The notes beneath the pieces were generated by a model. The model ran no database searches. It was not told where the DNA came from and saw only the letters and a program-made list of their open reading frames with translations. Positions 8,994 through 22,470 of a stretch of 64,000 nucleotides of DNA are shown here, piece by piece. Source of the stretch: Oxyruncus cristatus (taxonomy: Eukaryota; Chordata; Aves; Passeriformes; Cotingidae). The DNA lies in NCBI GenBank assembly GCA_013399855.1, contig VXAY01006823.1, positions 434,001-498,000 on the forward strand. Reading direction: 5' to 3'. How positions within the stretch are numbered: position 1 is the first letter of the stretch; every line of letters begins with the position of its first letter. Both the position numbers and the translations under genes were made by a program.

Positions 8994-10847
8994 AGAGTGT
9001 CCTTTACATCAGACAGTGAGAAATCGGTTCCTTCATGCTTTGCTAGCTCACTCTGTATCCCTATGACTCTTCCATTTCGAACTGCAGAGTGATCCAGGCA
9101 TTTTTTTGGTAACATTCTCTGTAGGATTCCAATATGATCTTAAATGTGGTTGAAAGAAAGAATCATGACTACCTGTTAAATGTCCTATGACTTTGTTGTC
9201 CATTATCTGGACTCCAACTAAGCTAATTTATTGCTACCCAAAGCTAATGATTTTATTTTTTTTTCTCAACTGTGTTTTGTTTTCAGCTCCAATCATCACA
9301 CAGTACATACTCAGAACAGATTTAGCTGAGGCCCTGCATGTACACGCTATCTTTCTCTGAGATGCTGTTGAAGTTGAGCTTTTATCTGTCAGTTTTCATC
9401 TATTATTTGGTAGTTAGGAGAGACACATGCAGGATTTCTTGTATAAATTATTGATTTTGTATTGGGTGAGTCTCATAACTGCATGTCGGAGATGTTAAAT
9501 AGGCTAGAGCTATCCCTGCTAGCTTTCCTCAGCAGACGTGTGGTCTCAGTTATATTTAGATTTTGACGCACAGCTTCAGCCAAATTAGTTACTTTTTTGT
9601 GGAACTTAACAATTATTATTTTGTTTGTAAAATGATGAAAAGCTCTCATAGTTTGTTGAAGTTGGGGGCCTTTCCCTCTGAAACTAAACAGCCATGAAGT
9701 CTAAAATCAAAGAGATTTTTGGGCCTGCCATGAATAGATATTTCATCAAGCCTATTTACAAGGAAGAAAAGGAAAACTCTTGCTGTTCTATTTTTCCTTT
9801 CTATCCCAAACCCCCATTACCTGTAGAGCAGTACCACTTAAGCTTCTGAGCTCAAAGAGAGTTTCTAGTCTGGTTTTGGCAGATCTGGCATAAAATGCTT
9901 TGCATGTTACTCACTGACAGTGCTTGGAAAAGGTAGGTTTGTAAACAAAGAAGTCAGGAAGGCTGATATAACAGAGTCCTTTTGTGATTTCCTGGCATCA
10001 CGTGGCAATACTGATGAAAACAGGTTTTACACCTAAGAGTTTCATTGACAATGGTACTGTGCCCAAAACAAGCCCATTTTCATAGACTTTGAGGGAGTGC
10101 TTGAACCTCCCCAGTGCCATACAGACAGGGCTATGTGTCTTCTGACAGAAAGCTGGTTTAAGCCCAATCAGTTCAGAAAGCTCCATAAATGGTTTGTGAT
10201 ATGTCTGCTTTAATGCAGACATGCCCTGAAGGAAAAGATGTTGAACTAGAAAGATTATATAAAATGCAGAAACAAGAGAAGACTATAGTCCTTGGGTTGA
10301 ATGCTCTCTAGTCTGCCTTGACTAAACCATCAGTAGAGTCAATTTAACTGTTCAAAGGTCAGACATTCTGAAGATTCAACATATTCCTGCCCAGTATCAC
10401 CATTTCATTCCCTTGATGTTAGTCACACAAATGTTTCCATGAGGTTTACTAATGTTATTTATTTATTTATGCTTTTTAGAATGGTACAGTTCAGGTACTA
10501 GAGCTGTACTGTGCTATATGACAACAAATAATAGACTATACCTATGAAGTAAAAGAGTGTCAGTTAAGAAATGAATGAAATAACAGGCAATCAGATTGTT
10601 AAGATGATTGCTCCAGTCATAGAAGGATCAGATGTATGTCTCTATCAACCCTTCTTTGGCTTTTCTTGCCCTTTCTCAAGTGTGGTTTTTTTCTTTATGT
10701 AAATATAGACATGGCTTATTGTCATCCTACTGAGGAATGAAAATTAATTTGGAAACCTTTAAAATTTCCAGGAATAGGATGTGTTGTTTTTGCTCCCCCC
10801 TGCTGCATTTCTTCTAATCCCAGTGGGAAAGATATCTTTTCACATTA
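8994..10847. other. Unannotated AT-rich sequence
   Basis: No repeat or exon recognised. A frame at 9998-10222 (-) has no family signature. Confidence 0.4.
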
Positions 10848-11427
10848 ATCACAGAATGACAAAATATGCTGAGTTGGAAGGGACCCACATGTATCATCGA
10901 GTCCAACCCTTAACCCTGCACAGGATCATCCCCAAGAGTCACACCATGTGCCTGAGAGTATCACCTAAATGCTTCTTGAACTCTGTCGGTCTTAGTGCTG
11001 TGGAATTGGAAGACCACTTCCCTGGGGAGCCTGTTTCAGTGCCCAACAACCCCCTGGGTGAAGAGCCTTTTTCTAATATCCAACCTAAACCTCCCCTGGC
11101 ACAACTTCAGGCCATTCCCTGAGTTCTATCACTGGTCACCACAGAGAAGAGATCGGTGCCTGCCCCTCCCCTTCCCCTCACAAGGAAGTTGTAAATGCAA
11201 TGAGGTCTCTCAGTTTCCTCTTCTCCAGGCTAAACAGACCAAGTGACCTCAGCCGCTCCTCATATGGCTTCCCCCCAAGGCCATTCACCATGTTTGTTGC
11301 CCTCTTTTGTATGCTCTCTAAGAGCTTAATGTCTTTCTTATACTGTGATGCCCCAAGCTGTACACAAGGTGAGGACGCCCCAGTACAGAGCGGAGTGGGA
11401 CAATCACCTCCCTCAATGGGATGGTGA
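10848..11427 (-). mobile_element. CR1 LINE 3' fragment (CR1-X-like tail)
   Basis: The + strand starts with a degenerate tail and then GCTGAGTTGGAAGGGACCC and CATCGAGTCCAACCC. It continues through ATCCAACCTAAACCTCCCCT and the end of ORF2. On the - strand the C-terminal ORF2 words are readable: [36 protein letters not shown]. One frame stays open over 96 codons (11178-11468). The copy is 5'-truncated and has no reverse transcriptase core. This tail type is the same as that of the SINEs at 8847 and 55664. Confidence 0.9.
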
Positions 11428-14400
11428 TGACGAAAACTGCATTCTAATTCTAGTTTATATTTATGCATATGTTTTCTGTCTCTTCCAAGTCACAGCGGCC
11501 TAATTGGTTCTAGAGAAAAGGTGGTGAAAAGCTAATAGATTCAGAGAACAGTCCTTGAATAGAAATGTCAGGAGATGGAGGAAACATGTATATTTTAAAT
11601 GCTTTGATGGGCAATGATAAAACCAAACATTATTTAAAGGAAGAATTTCATGATGTTAGGGGGATTTATTTCAGTTCTAGTCCCAGTATAGATTAGAAAA
11701 GACTAATACTGCTCTAAAGTATATTCTCTTAACTATTGTCCATTTCAAGATACCAAATTTATGGTTTCAATCCTTTTTGATAATACTATGGTTACTTTAA
11801 ACTTACGTGCCAGACTGTGAGGAACAATGTGACTACTTGGATTCCAAGGGCCTCCTTGAAAAATGCTCCTTCAGAATGCACACGTAGAGTAGGGGGGGGA
11901 AACTTCATACAAATAAAACAAAAAGTCTCCAATATTTTGGAGCAGCAATTGGGTGGAATTGTGGTAACCATAATAGACTGTGCAATGACTCTCTGGTCTC
12001 TTGCTTAGCAGGAATACTAGATAGCAATTTTTACAGCAAGACGAACCTGTCACTACTGAGAAGGGAAATTTGCTTTTATGTATCTCAGTGATTTTGAAAA
12101 CTATGATCTTTATAAGATGTGTTTTATCCTTGTGTGTGCATGTCTGCTACTACTGCAGCATTTCATTCAGGCTCAAAGAAATAAATCTGACCTATTTTTT
12201 TTCTCAACCTGCAAAATTTTCTGCAGAACATTTGGCTTGGAATAAAAGCTTTGTGGTAGTTTAGGAACCAAGTTTCTTTGAAACTGAAAAAGCATTATGC
12301 CTGGACCTCATCAACTCTAACATGTAGGAAACAAAAATGAAGTGACCCAGCTGTTTAACCAATTTGGGGAATAAAGTGATAATTAGAGCTACTGTGGCAC
12401 CAAAGGAAAATCTGGAGCATTGGTATACCTTTCCATGAAGGACAAGACTTCAATCTAGACAATAGGATACTGTTCTGAGATATTTTGACACAGAATTAGC
12501 TACATAATGCAAAATAATGATAGTTGCAAATGTATTAATAAAAAGTGAAAGGCCACCATTTTCTCAATTCTCTCATTTGCATTGTATTTCCCAATTACCA
12601 GTGCATATACACTATTGATATCTCTACTTTAACCTGTGGTTGTCCCTGAGTACTTTGTCGCTATCATGGACTGTTCTGTTTTCTTGTATGTACTGTAATC
12701 AGACACAGGGTATCAATTGTTCTCATCAGTTGTAAAGCTTGTAAAAGAAACAGTACTGACAGTAAAGTTCACAGCAAGGCTGGGCTTATACAAATATTTC
12801 CAGGGAAGACTTAACACTCAGGGCTCTTAAAAAAAAAAAAAAAAAATGTTTCTCAATAACGGGACAAGTGAACCAACAGGGCTAAGATTATAATTTTTAC
12901 TTTAATAGCGAACAAGAAAAGAGAAAAGAAGCAACAAAATAAGCATTCTTCTGAAGCACCAGAGCTCTTAAATGTGAGCATGTTATGATTCAAAAGACCC
13001 TTTCTTTTGACTGTGTTTGGCAGAGACACTGTGGAAACGTATGACCTTTTGCATACTCCTAGGGAGAAAGATGAGTTCCTGCAAACAAAACAAAGGCATT
13101 CTCAATGAAATTAAAAGAGGAGACCTCAACTCTGAGAAATCCCAGTCTGTATTTGCTCATCTGGAAAAAATCTACACATCACATTTTTTTTATTAATAGT
13201 ATATTTTTAATATACATTCAACAAATTAATATTTTTCATATTATAGGAGAAGACAGTTGTTTCTTAAAGCAAGATTTAGTTCTACTTTACTGCAAAAAGT
13301 GAAGCAGACCAAGTGGGACTTTGAGACCACCACACATTTTCCATGAAAGTTTGTCTGAATTTTTAATGAAATCATGTTAGAGATATCTGCTGCCCCTTTG
13401 GTTTGAACTGTCACTTGTGTGGCCAAATGCAACTCTGGAACAAGTCCAGTTAATTTAAAGATGTTCCACTGGGATAGATGGGTTTGATTTTGGTTAATTT
13501 GGGGTTTATGAAAGAGGGACAAAACAAAGGACTCATCACTCAATGTTAAATTTCCTAAGTTACAGTTAGGTTCAAAATTTGTTTTGATCACAAAATTTTT
13601 AGTTATATCATTGCTTCTTCTTTCAGATTCAAATATTTGGCTGGTTTAGTGAATCTTAGAGACTTTTTCTTTTGGAGAGAAAAAGAGTGAGGAGTTTCTT
13701 CAATGCTCTTTCATTATTCAGAAAAGATGTGCCGTGTCTTAAGATATCGACAAAGGTAGACCTCAAAAAGAGCTAATTTCTGTGCTCACTTCTCTGAATC
13801 TCTTGTCAGAGGACATTGAGTCTATATTTTTTCTAGGTCTCTTTGTCTCTGAACGCATCTACTACATCTGAGCTTTGTTTCATTCTGCTTGAATAAATAG
13901 GTCACTTCTCTCTCACACTCAAACACACTAATCTGTAATTGAGCATCTGTAACTGCTACATTAGCCTTGAAGAAAACCTCTGGTATATTTCATGTATTAC
14001 TGTATTATGAGTTGTGGCCCCTGTTTTTGGAGCTATGAGTTCTGGAAAACTGTGTGGGGCTTTTTCTTAATTCATGTTAAGTCCTTGATGACACTTTATC
14101 AGCCTCAGCGACACCAAACCACCTCATAGTATTTCACATGTGCAGAAACATGTGTAAATTTGCTGCAGTTTCACCAGTACACAACAATAAATGCATTTAA
14201 GGAAGTGAAGTTTCTATGTTTAAAGTTGTAAAGCAAACACCCCAAAACATAAGCATTACAAGTGATCATACAAACAGGTTTCTCTCCTAGCTTTAAACTT
14301 AGATTTGATGTTTATTTAAACAAGTTTCATGCTGGATGTGCCTTTAAAAACATCTAAAAGTGAGTCAACAAGATTCACTAAAATTCAGCACCAAAGAACT

Positions 14401-17400
14401 TTCTGTAAAAAAGGTAAATGTATCTCTAGTACAGTAGTGTCTTGCTAGTCTCTGCTAGTTTACTTGTTAGGTGAAATTAAGCCTAATTGATGGTCTGACC
14501 ATTTATCCAACTTTCAGATTCTCAGGAATCCTAAGGTTTAACTTACCATAAAAGTGTAAGAGTTACTAGATGACAGCAGAAGCAAGCAAGGCAGCCTGTC
14601 TGTTGCAGTGAAAGACCTGGTGCTTCAAAGAAAATGACTGTAAACTGGTTATCTGAATGCATAATATCATTATGTAAATCTGTTCCTTACTTTCCTTTTA
14701 GGCAAAATGTTTAGACCCTGGGATACACAGAATGCCTTCACCTGTGTAAAGTTCTTAAAAAAACAAAAAACTAACAGAATCTAAAGCTGTTATTCATACT
14801 TACAGTTTCCAGACTGCTCTAATGTCCAGTTCTCCCTCTGTCACATGTCTCTGGGAGAGGAAAACACATGCTTTGATTTTACTTTCACTGTATAAAGGAG
14901 TGGAGAATGGCCAAAACTGAGGTTCTCTCATAGGCATTCTTATTTGAACCAATTTGGATTTTCCATCTGAAGGTTGGAATTGTGTAGCTAGTTTTGAAGT
15001 TTGTTCATTTCAGTTGCTCTCCCTCAGCTGTTGGCTGCTCAACAGCTTGCTGAGGATCTGGAGCCATAGCTGAGATAAAACATCTTTGTCTTTTGCTGCT
15101 ACACACATGCACTCATCCACACACATGAACATGTCTTGAAAACCAAACGCATTACTTGCAATGTGCCAGAAAGAATTGGGATTCAGTGAGTTCCAGCATC
15201 CTTTTTTTTTTCATACCTGATCTTGGCATACTTAAAACCCTGGAAAGTCACAATTTGCATTCCACAGAGGCGTCCTGGATGGCTAAGCAGCCGAGCCGTA
15301 CAACAGGATATCCAGCTATTGAGTGCTGCTGTCACAGGTGGCCAGCAGTGCAGCTGCAAAGAGCTTCCTGCCAGGAGGGCAGAGTGGGTCCACAGGAAGA
15401 AATGTTCCTTTCCTCTTCCAATCTGTTTTCAACTATAAAGGAAGGCCCAGGCTCACACTCCTACAGTGGATCTGCCTACGCAGCATTTTTCAGCTGGAGC
15501 AGAATCTCAGCTAATGTTTCTAACAATAACTGCATAAAGTGGAGCAGACCATTCACAGGGCTTTAAACAGCGGGGAATCCTACCTTTAACACAGGCCCTT
15601 GAGAAATATTGCAACTTGATTCTATTACAGTTGTGTATAATTGTATCATCATTTTATAGCTCACTTAGGAGCGGTGAGTGATGTTCAAAAAAAGGACAAC
15701 AAAAGGAGCAACTACCTTCCTCTCAAGATACCAGAAGTAGGCAATTCATATGTTTCCTCTTTTGCCCCACAATCAGCCATAAAAACACTTACAAGAGAAA
15801 ATTACTGCCAACCAATTGTGGATTTTTACAGTAAAGAAGGAGGCAGATGACTTCTGCCTGTGAATTTTACAAGCCAACACTTCAAATCCTGCACACTAAA
15901 ATCCTGATTAGGCAAAGCCAACGAAAAAGAAAGAGTGTATTTGTTCATAGCACTGTTAACAGAAAACATGTGCAAATTCACTGTGTTTTGGCGAAACTTT
16001 AGCTTTTTCCAAGAAGTTCCTTGTAATGAAGAAACACCGAGAACAGAGATTGCGTGGGAAAGAACAGGTTTTTGAATACTCTTATGTAGGTTAAAAAATT
16101 TATTGAGGCTAAAGAAGAACACAGTTGAACAAAGGGCTGACCAGAAGCTGCAAATTTTAAATGAATATGCGCAGGGTTCATCCATCTAAAATGAAGAGCA
16201 ATTGCAAATTTCTTCAGAATTGATGCCTTAATGTCAGTACGAAACCGCAGTGAGATCACAAGAAAAATTTTGACTGATGCTAGGAGTTTTCCTAGCTCCC
16301 ATCCTACAAGTTCCTGTGCTGCTGAAGGCAGCATCATGTGCTCTTAACCCTAAGTGGTTCTGTACTCTTCTGTACTAATAAGTGGCTACTTTGTTCCAGC
16401 CTAAACCTCAATTTTTAGGCTGCAGATTCTGGGACTCTAAAATCTATACTGCAAAAATTTTTGTTCTCTGAGATCCAAAAGGTGACTTATGTATACACCA
16501 GAATAGCCGATATTAATCTGCCAGGGTACTTGGAAAAGTGACACACAGCCATTATTTCTAAAAAGGCTGTAATTAAGACCAGTTATTCTAAGAGACCCTC
16601 TGGGAACGTGAAAAATATCTAAATGGACTTACTGAGCACAATCAATTTCTTTTATGATGAAAGGGTTCCCTTCTCAGCATTTATCACATTCATCCCTGGA
16701 AAATTCAAAATGTGCTTCCTGGTGAGGGCATATTCCTAAAGCACTTAAGGAACTGAAAATGTCACAAACCTGTATGGTGTTACCTTAGTATCCAGGAAAA
16801 CTGTCTGCTAAAAAAACTGATTTAAATAAATAAATTGCAAACATTTCTATCTGCTTGCTCTGAAAATGGTGTTTTTTAAAGGTGAATGCCATTAGCTTGA
16901 GTGTAAGATGTATTTCACTATGCAATTTTCTGTGTAAACATTATTGATATCAGTGGAGTTGTCAATTGATACTAGTGTACCTGAGAGAAAGATCTAAACC
17001 TTGGAAACCCAGCATAAGGTAAAAGTGTCCATTTATACAATGAGTAGGAACCATTACTCCCTTCTTCAGTGTGACGTCTACTGCAATTTTAGAGAACAAT
17101 GGTTCGTAATGATGATTATTTTTTAACTTGAAACTCCTTTAAAATACATTCTCCCACTTTCACTGAGAAATAAAGCAGAGTTACTGTCTTTGACTTGATA
17201 GTTACTAAGTACCTACCAACTAGTCTTATCTTGTCATTTACAAATTAGCACTGTAAATCAGAGGATTATCTGTTCCCTTTCTCATCCTCACATTTTAGAT
17301 GTCAGACAAGCAGATGAGAAAAAACAGGGCAGTACTATGAAATTTCACGTGTTAAAGGCCATCAGGTTCTAGCTGACGTCTTGTAGCATTGAAAACCTAT

Positions 17401-19666
17401 GCAAACTCCAAAACATGATAAAACTCAGTTCTGCGAATTGGTCTTGAACTTGTGAGATAGAGCCTGCTTGCTAAGACCCAGCTTGAGGAGAAGGTCTCAG
17501 GCTATTCGCAGGTTTACCTCAATTCAGCCGAGCACTAAAGAATGTGCTTCAATTCCACTGGCATCAGAGGGTGTTACTCTAGGTTTAAAGAACTCTTCCC
17601 AGGTAAAAAAGCTTCCTCTGAAATGAACCATAGTTATCAGGTTGGATATTTATTATCCACTTTGGATAATATTAACTATGAAGTTGTTGAAATTGGTGAG
17701 TCCTCAGTACCCACGCATTTTTCAGATTTGTAACCTTGCTACTTCCTTAGTGACAATGAACACCCAGACAACACCTGGGTTGGTACAGACAATTTTGTCC
17801 TCATTGTTGTTTTAATATGATCAAGGACAGATTTTAAAAACACATTAGCTAGGCGTAAAATCATGCTTCAGTAGATGTAGGAAAAAGAAGACATCCACTT
17901 CATGATATTCTTTAGTGTTCTTTTACCTTCTTTCTGCTAGAAATCAGTAGTATTGTAGTAGGAGAACAGAAAATTCTTGCTCAATAAGGAAAATAACATA
18001 GAATAGTGATAGAGGTATTTTATTTTGTGTGAAAAAGTGGTTGTGGTCATTAGTTTAGTCAAGCTGCACCAAGAACACTAGAGAATGACAAATGAAAACA
18101 TATGCAACCTAGTTAACCATTCTATGACTGTCATCACATAAATTATGTAGAGAAATAAATTTTAAACATAAAAGATCCAATATATTTCATGCTGTGACAT
18201 TCGATCAACAAATACATGGTGAAGCAGCCTACCTCTAATATCTCAAAACTTCCCAATTTTTTTTTTAAGCCAAATCAATCCACTCCATAAAGACTATTCA
18301 ATGATTCTAATATATCATTAGAAAAATATCTTTCTTATATTGTTTTATAAAAGATCATTTCATTCACTTGGTGCAAATCAAGAAAAACAGACTAGTATGG
18401 TAATCGTTCATATTCTCTAAGATATAACCATGAACCTCTTTTGCAGAATTCATTAACCTTCAGTTTCACTTTGGGAAGATAGTGGAATATAATGACTCCC
18501 TGAAATCATATTCTTGGTAAGTCTACTGGGAATTAACAAAGCCTACTCAGCTGAAAATATTACAGTTCACAGGTTATTGTTACTACCTGATCTTAAGGTT
18601 GCTGGACAGTTTACCCTATAAAGCCCTTATTTTCACTTCAGATGTTTAAAAAAGTATAGGAATTAGACTGAATAAATTTTCTTGTTTACATACAATTTAT
18701 CCAGTTCAACATATAGGGTGATAGACTGAATATTGCCAACCTTTTTATACAGTTGATCTTATGTCTGTGAACGACAGAAACAGATACCGAGCAAGTCACT
18801 AAAAAACACACCCGTGATTTTTGAAATGTAAGGTGGAGATAATTTTCATATGATGGAAAGAGGGATATTATAATTTACCTAAAGAGTTTTCAGTCATTTT
18901 GATTTCTGTCCACTGCTTTGCCCCAAGCACATTATCTTGAAAAGTGTCCACATTTGGCTAGTTCAAATACATAAATAACTATTCTTAACTTTCCAGATTG
19001 ACTGATATTTTTCATCAAGGGTCGCAAAAATCTGCAGTCAGTATACTTACATTACTTTTCATTAGGTTTATTCACCAAACTTCAGCTGGGAAACAGACAC
19101 CATGTATTACTTCCAGTAACTAAATGACAATCAAATGAATGATCAGCTTAGTGTTGGAACACAATATGACCAGATCCAATTGAGTTTTTCAATTTCTGAG
19201 AACAGTGTAAGGCAATTCTCCCCCTGAGGGTCTAAGAAAATAAAATCCGTGCGAGGAAATGCTATAATAAACTGGTAATATATTTCCATAGGGGATACCT
19301 TGGAATTTTCCGTACATCCTCTTAGGATGGCAGTAAACCAGACTTAATAGCAGAAAGCAAACCATTTCCATAGTGAAAAAAGAATTAGCTGCAGAGCAAG
19401 GACAGAGGCCCAAGCTCCAGGCTTGATTTTCTGCTGAGAGATGTTGTCAGCTGTACCCAGGGAACTGCCCAGGTTGAATGAATGATGTTGGCATAGAAGG
19501 AAGTCCAGAGTTTTATCAGTCGTTTTGCTGATTGATGAGTGTTTGCTCTTCACACTGTCAAAGAATGTAATGCAAGCAATGTCTACATTAAATATCTGCT
19601 GGGTCAGTAAGTCACTCTTCTTATACAGAAAGTTCTGGTGGCCACCAAGAAACCTGAATTCTCCTC
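11428..19666. other. Long unannotated stretch (about 8.2 kb)
   Basis: AT-rich, mostly unique-looking DNA. An 18-base A run lies at 12829-12846. The longest open frames are 15156-15566 (+, 136 codons), 13241-13591 (-, 116 codons) and 15826-16185 (-, 119 codons). None has a recognisable domain or convincing splice context, and such lengths are expected by chance in a window of this size and base composition. Very old repeats could be hidden here. Confidence 0.4.
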
Positions 19667-19858
19667 TGCCTTGCCTCGCTTTCCCTTGCCTTGCCTTCCC
19701 TTGCCTTGTTTTCCCTCGCCTTCCCTTGCCTTGCCTTCCCTTGCCTTCCCTTGCCTTGCCTTGCCTTGCCTTCCCTTCCCAAACCTTCCCAAACCTTCCC
19801 AAACCTTCCCTTCCCAAACCTTCCCAAACCGTCCCTTCCCTTCCCAAACCTTCCCTTC
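19667..19858. repeat. Pentamer/decamer satellite (CCTTG/CCTTC/CCCAAACCTT)
   Basis: The left two thirds alternate CCTTG and CCTTC pentamers; the right third changes to a 10-base unit, TTCCCAAACC, keeping the 5-base register. The + strand is almost pure pyrimidine on the left. The - strand of 19771-19858 has 11 GGG runs separated by 2 or 7 bases. Long open frames on both strands (for example 19344-19847 -) arise only from this repeat and are not genes. Confidence 0.95.
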
Positions 19859-20928
19859 GCTACCAGTTGAGACCCCTTTAATTTAGAATCAGCAGATTAG
19901 TAGATGTGACTGATAGTTGTAATATCTATCAGTATATATAGCTGCACAAGTGCCTATGAATTAAAAGCTTTTTGACTTTGTTGAATTGAAATGCCACTGT
20001 GACTTACTGATTAAAAGTACATCATCAGCTGTTACATTCTTGTGGCTTTTGGTTCTTTTATACCATTTAATTAAATCACAGTATATAATATCTCATATAT
20101 TAAATAAAGAATTTATTTTTGTGATTACATAATTTTGAAAGGAAGAAAAAAAGCCACCTCATTCATGCTTAAACAAGGTGCACAGACAGTAAGTTAATAG
20201 CACACTGAGTCAAAAGTTATTAGTATTGCCTTTCCCAAGATTAAAAATTGGATGAAAGACTGAAAGAATGAAAGTGACAAATCACTGGGGAATAATACAA
20301 TATGTGCTTAACTACCAGGGACTAGAATTATACAATATAAGCATATCCAAGTCAGAATTTCTGAAGAGAAATCCCAGCTCCCTTATCTCTTCCAAAAGCT
20401 GGAGGTCAATTGCATTAAATGATGTGAACAGACAAATTGAATCACCTTTAAATTATACCACTTTTAAACTATAAACAAAACATTTTCTGGTACCACATCA
20501 GCATCATTTCAGTTTACAGTTTCTTGCAAATGAACTTCACAAGGCTTTCTAAAATAGTTAAATGACTCCATCTGAGACCCTTGAACTGTGGCACAACATG
20601 GACTAGATCCATCTAGTGATATCTAAATGTAGTGGTATCTTATCCCCTCATACAGGACCCTCATGGGGACTAGTAACTTGTTTGCATTTTTGCTTTTTTT
20701 TTTATTTAGAGTTTTATATTAAAACATCTAAAAAAAATACGTGTATAATTACTTTTAAAAACACAGAAGACTGTTAGGTGACTTTAATTGAATAGGTTGC
20801 TTTCAAAAAAGGATACAAATCGACCCTTGCAGGTACTTCATTCTTGCTGGTATGAAAGCTGGGACACAGCAGTGCAGGTAGACAGCAGAAAGCTGTGATT
20901 TCAGAATGGATGGAAACTTAGACAAGAC
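19859..20928. other. Unannotated AT-rich sequence
   Basis: No recognisable element. The short frame at 20268-20474 (+) has no domain. Confidence 0.4.
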
Positions 20929-21636
20929 TGTGGTGGGTTGACCCTGGTTGGATGCCAGGTACCCACTAAAGCCATCCTCTCACTCCCCTCTGCAACTGGA
21001 CAAAGGAAAAAGGAAAAACCCCACAGGATTCATGAGTTAAGGGCTGTGAAAGGTCACTTACTGATCACCATCATAGGCAAAAGAGACTCAAAGTGGATTT
21101 ATTCCTTAAATTTATTACTAACAGGATCAGAGCAAAAGAGTGAGAAGTAAAATAATCTTAAAAACACCTTCTCACCACACCTCCTTCCTTCCATGTTCTC
21201 CCTCCTCCCCCCCAGTAGTGCAGGGAGACAGGGAATGGGGGTTATGCTCAGTTGCTGTTTCTGCCACTGCTCAGGGAGAGGAATCCCTCTGCACACCGAT
21301 GGTCCTCCATGGGCTGTAGGGGCACAGCTACTCTGGTGCCTGGAGCACCCCCTGCCCCTCCTTCTGCACTGACCTTGGTGTCTACCTTGTTCACATGTTC
21401 TCATTCTGCTCTTCCCTGGCTTGGAACTCTTTCTGCGCAATTTTTTCTGTTCTTAAATGTGTTATCACAGAGACACTACTATCGCTTGATTGGCTTGGCC
21501 TTGGTCAGCGGGAGGAAGCCTGTCCTGGAACCGGCTGGCATTGGTTCCACCAGGGGGAAAGCTTCTGGCAGCTTCTAGCAGAAACCACCCCTGTAGCCCT
21601 CAGGCTAACAAAACCCAGCCACAGAAACCCACCACA
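20929..21636 (-). mobile_element. Solo LTR of an avian endogenous retrovirus, copy B
   Basis: The + strand starts TGTGGTGGGTTG and ends AAACCCACCACA, giving 10- to 11-base inverted ends. The flanks AAGAC and AAGAG could be a 5-bp target duplication with one mismatch. On the - strand a CCAAT box (21489-21493), a TTTAAG-like site (21452-21457) and AATAAA (21111-21116) appear in LTR order. Blocks shared with copy A in the opposite orientation include the CCACTGCTCAGGGAGAGGAA region, the GATTGGCTTGGCCTTGG region and the outer ends. The internal minisatellite is contracted here. No retroviral genes adjoin it. Confidence 0.85.
21111..21116 (-). terminator. LTR copy B polyadenylation signal
   Basis: TTTATT on the + strand is AATAAA on the - strand, at the position matching the signal in copy A. 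Confidence 0.55.
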
Positions 21637-22416
21637 AAGAGTTAAATTAAGAGTTAGAGACTTGTAACTCTCTGGTAATGTAACTGCCTTTTTTAAAAAA
21701 TTGGCTCACTTTTAATCAATTATAAATATCTCATAACCAATTTTAACAGTCCCAGTCTTGGTTTAGGCCAGTATAAAGAAATATTCAGTCCCCATAATTT
21801 AAAACTTTTCATTTGCTTGTTTGTCTCTGTGTTTCTCAAACTGTTGTACAATGAAACAAAAGTCAGCTTCAGGAAAACTTTATCATTCCTCCATCACTGA
21901 ACGTAAGGTTATTTTTTCTTTCTTTCTTTCTTTTAAGTCTGGCAAAGAGAACAATTTAAAATAAATTACCTTATGACTTCCAGGCTTATTTCTATGATTA
22001 TTTCATGTGCTAGCTCCACTGAGCTAGTGCTGTCTTTATCCAGCAGAATCGAGAAAACCTTCAGAATGTTTCATTTCCATCTCATTAGCAAAAGACTTTA
22101 TCACTAGCAGTGGGGAAATGATTTGCAGTTCATAACATATTAATTGAGGATTTCTTTTCAGCTTGAAAAATACATCATGATTTCTGCAGATATTCTCATC
22201 TGAAATTTTCATCTGACATTTCATTCTCTGAGCAGAAACCCAAAGAACAATTCTGTTTATATATAGAAAGACTTGGAAAACAGAATTTCTGTTTCATAGG
22301 AAAATCTGGCAGTTAAAAGCTGATTTTACCTGCTCAGAATCAAACTAAAAGAGTCAAAATGAGACTCTAAAAAAACCACATGTAAAGTATTTTGGTTTAG
22401 GAATGTCATAAAAGAA

Positions 22417-22470
22417 ATATTTATTATATTATATATATTACATATAAAATATATTATTATTTGGTTATAT
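22417..22470. repeat. AT-rich low-complexity tract
   Basis: TATTATATTATATATATTAC and similar words run together over about 50 bases. Confidence 0.8.

Noticed and set aside
15156..15566. 136-codon frame on the + strand
   Set aside because: No domain or conserved motif is visible, and overlapping frames of similar quality exist. The length is what chance gives in this window.
19344..19886. Several long frames on both strands around 19.6-19.9 kb, rich in Gly-Lys-Arg-Gln or in Pro-Leu-Phe
   Set aside because: They arise from the pentamer satellite, in which all units avoid stop codons in several frames.
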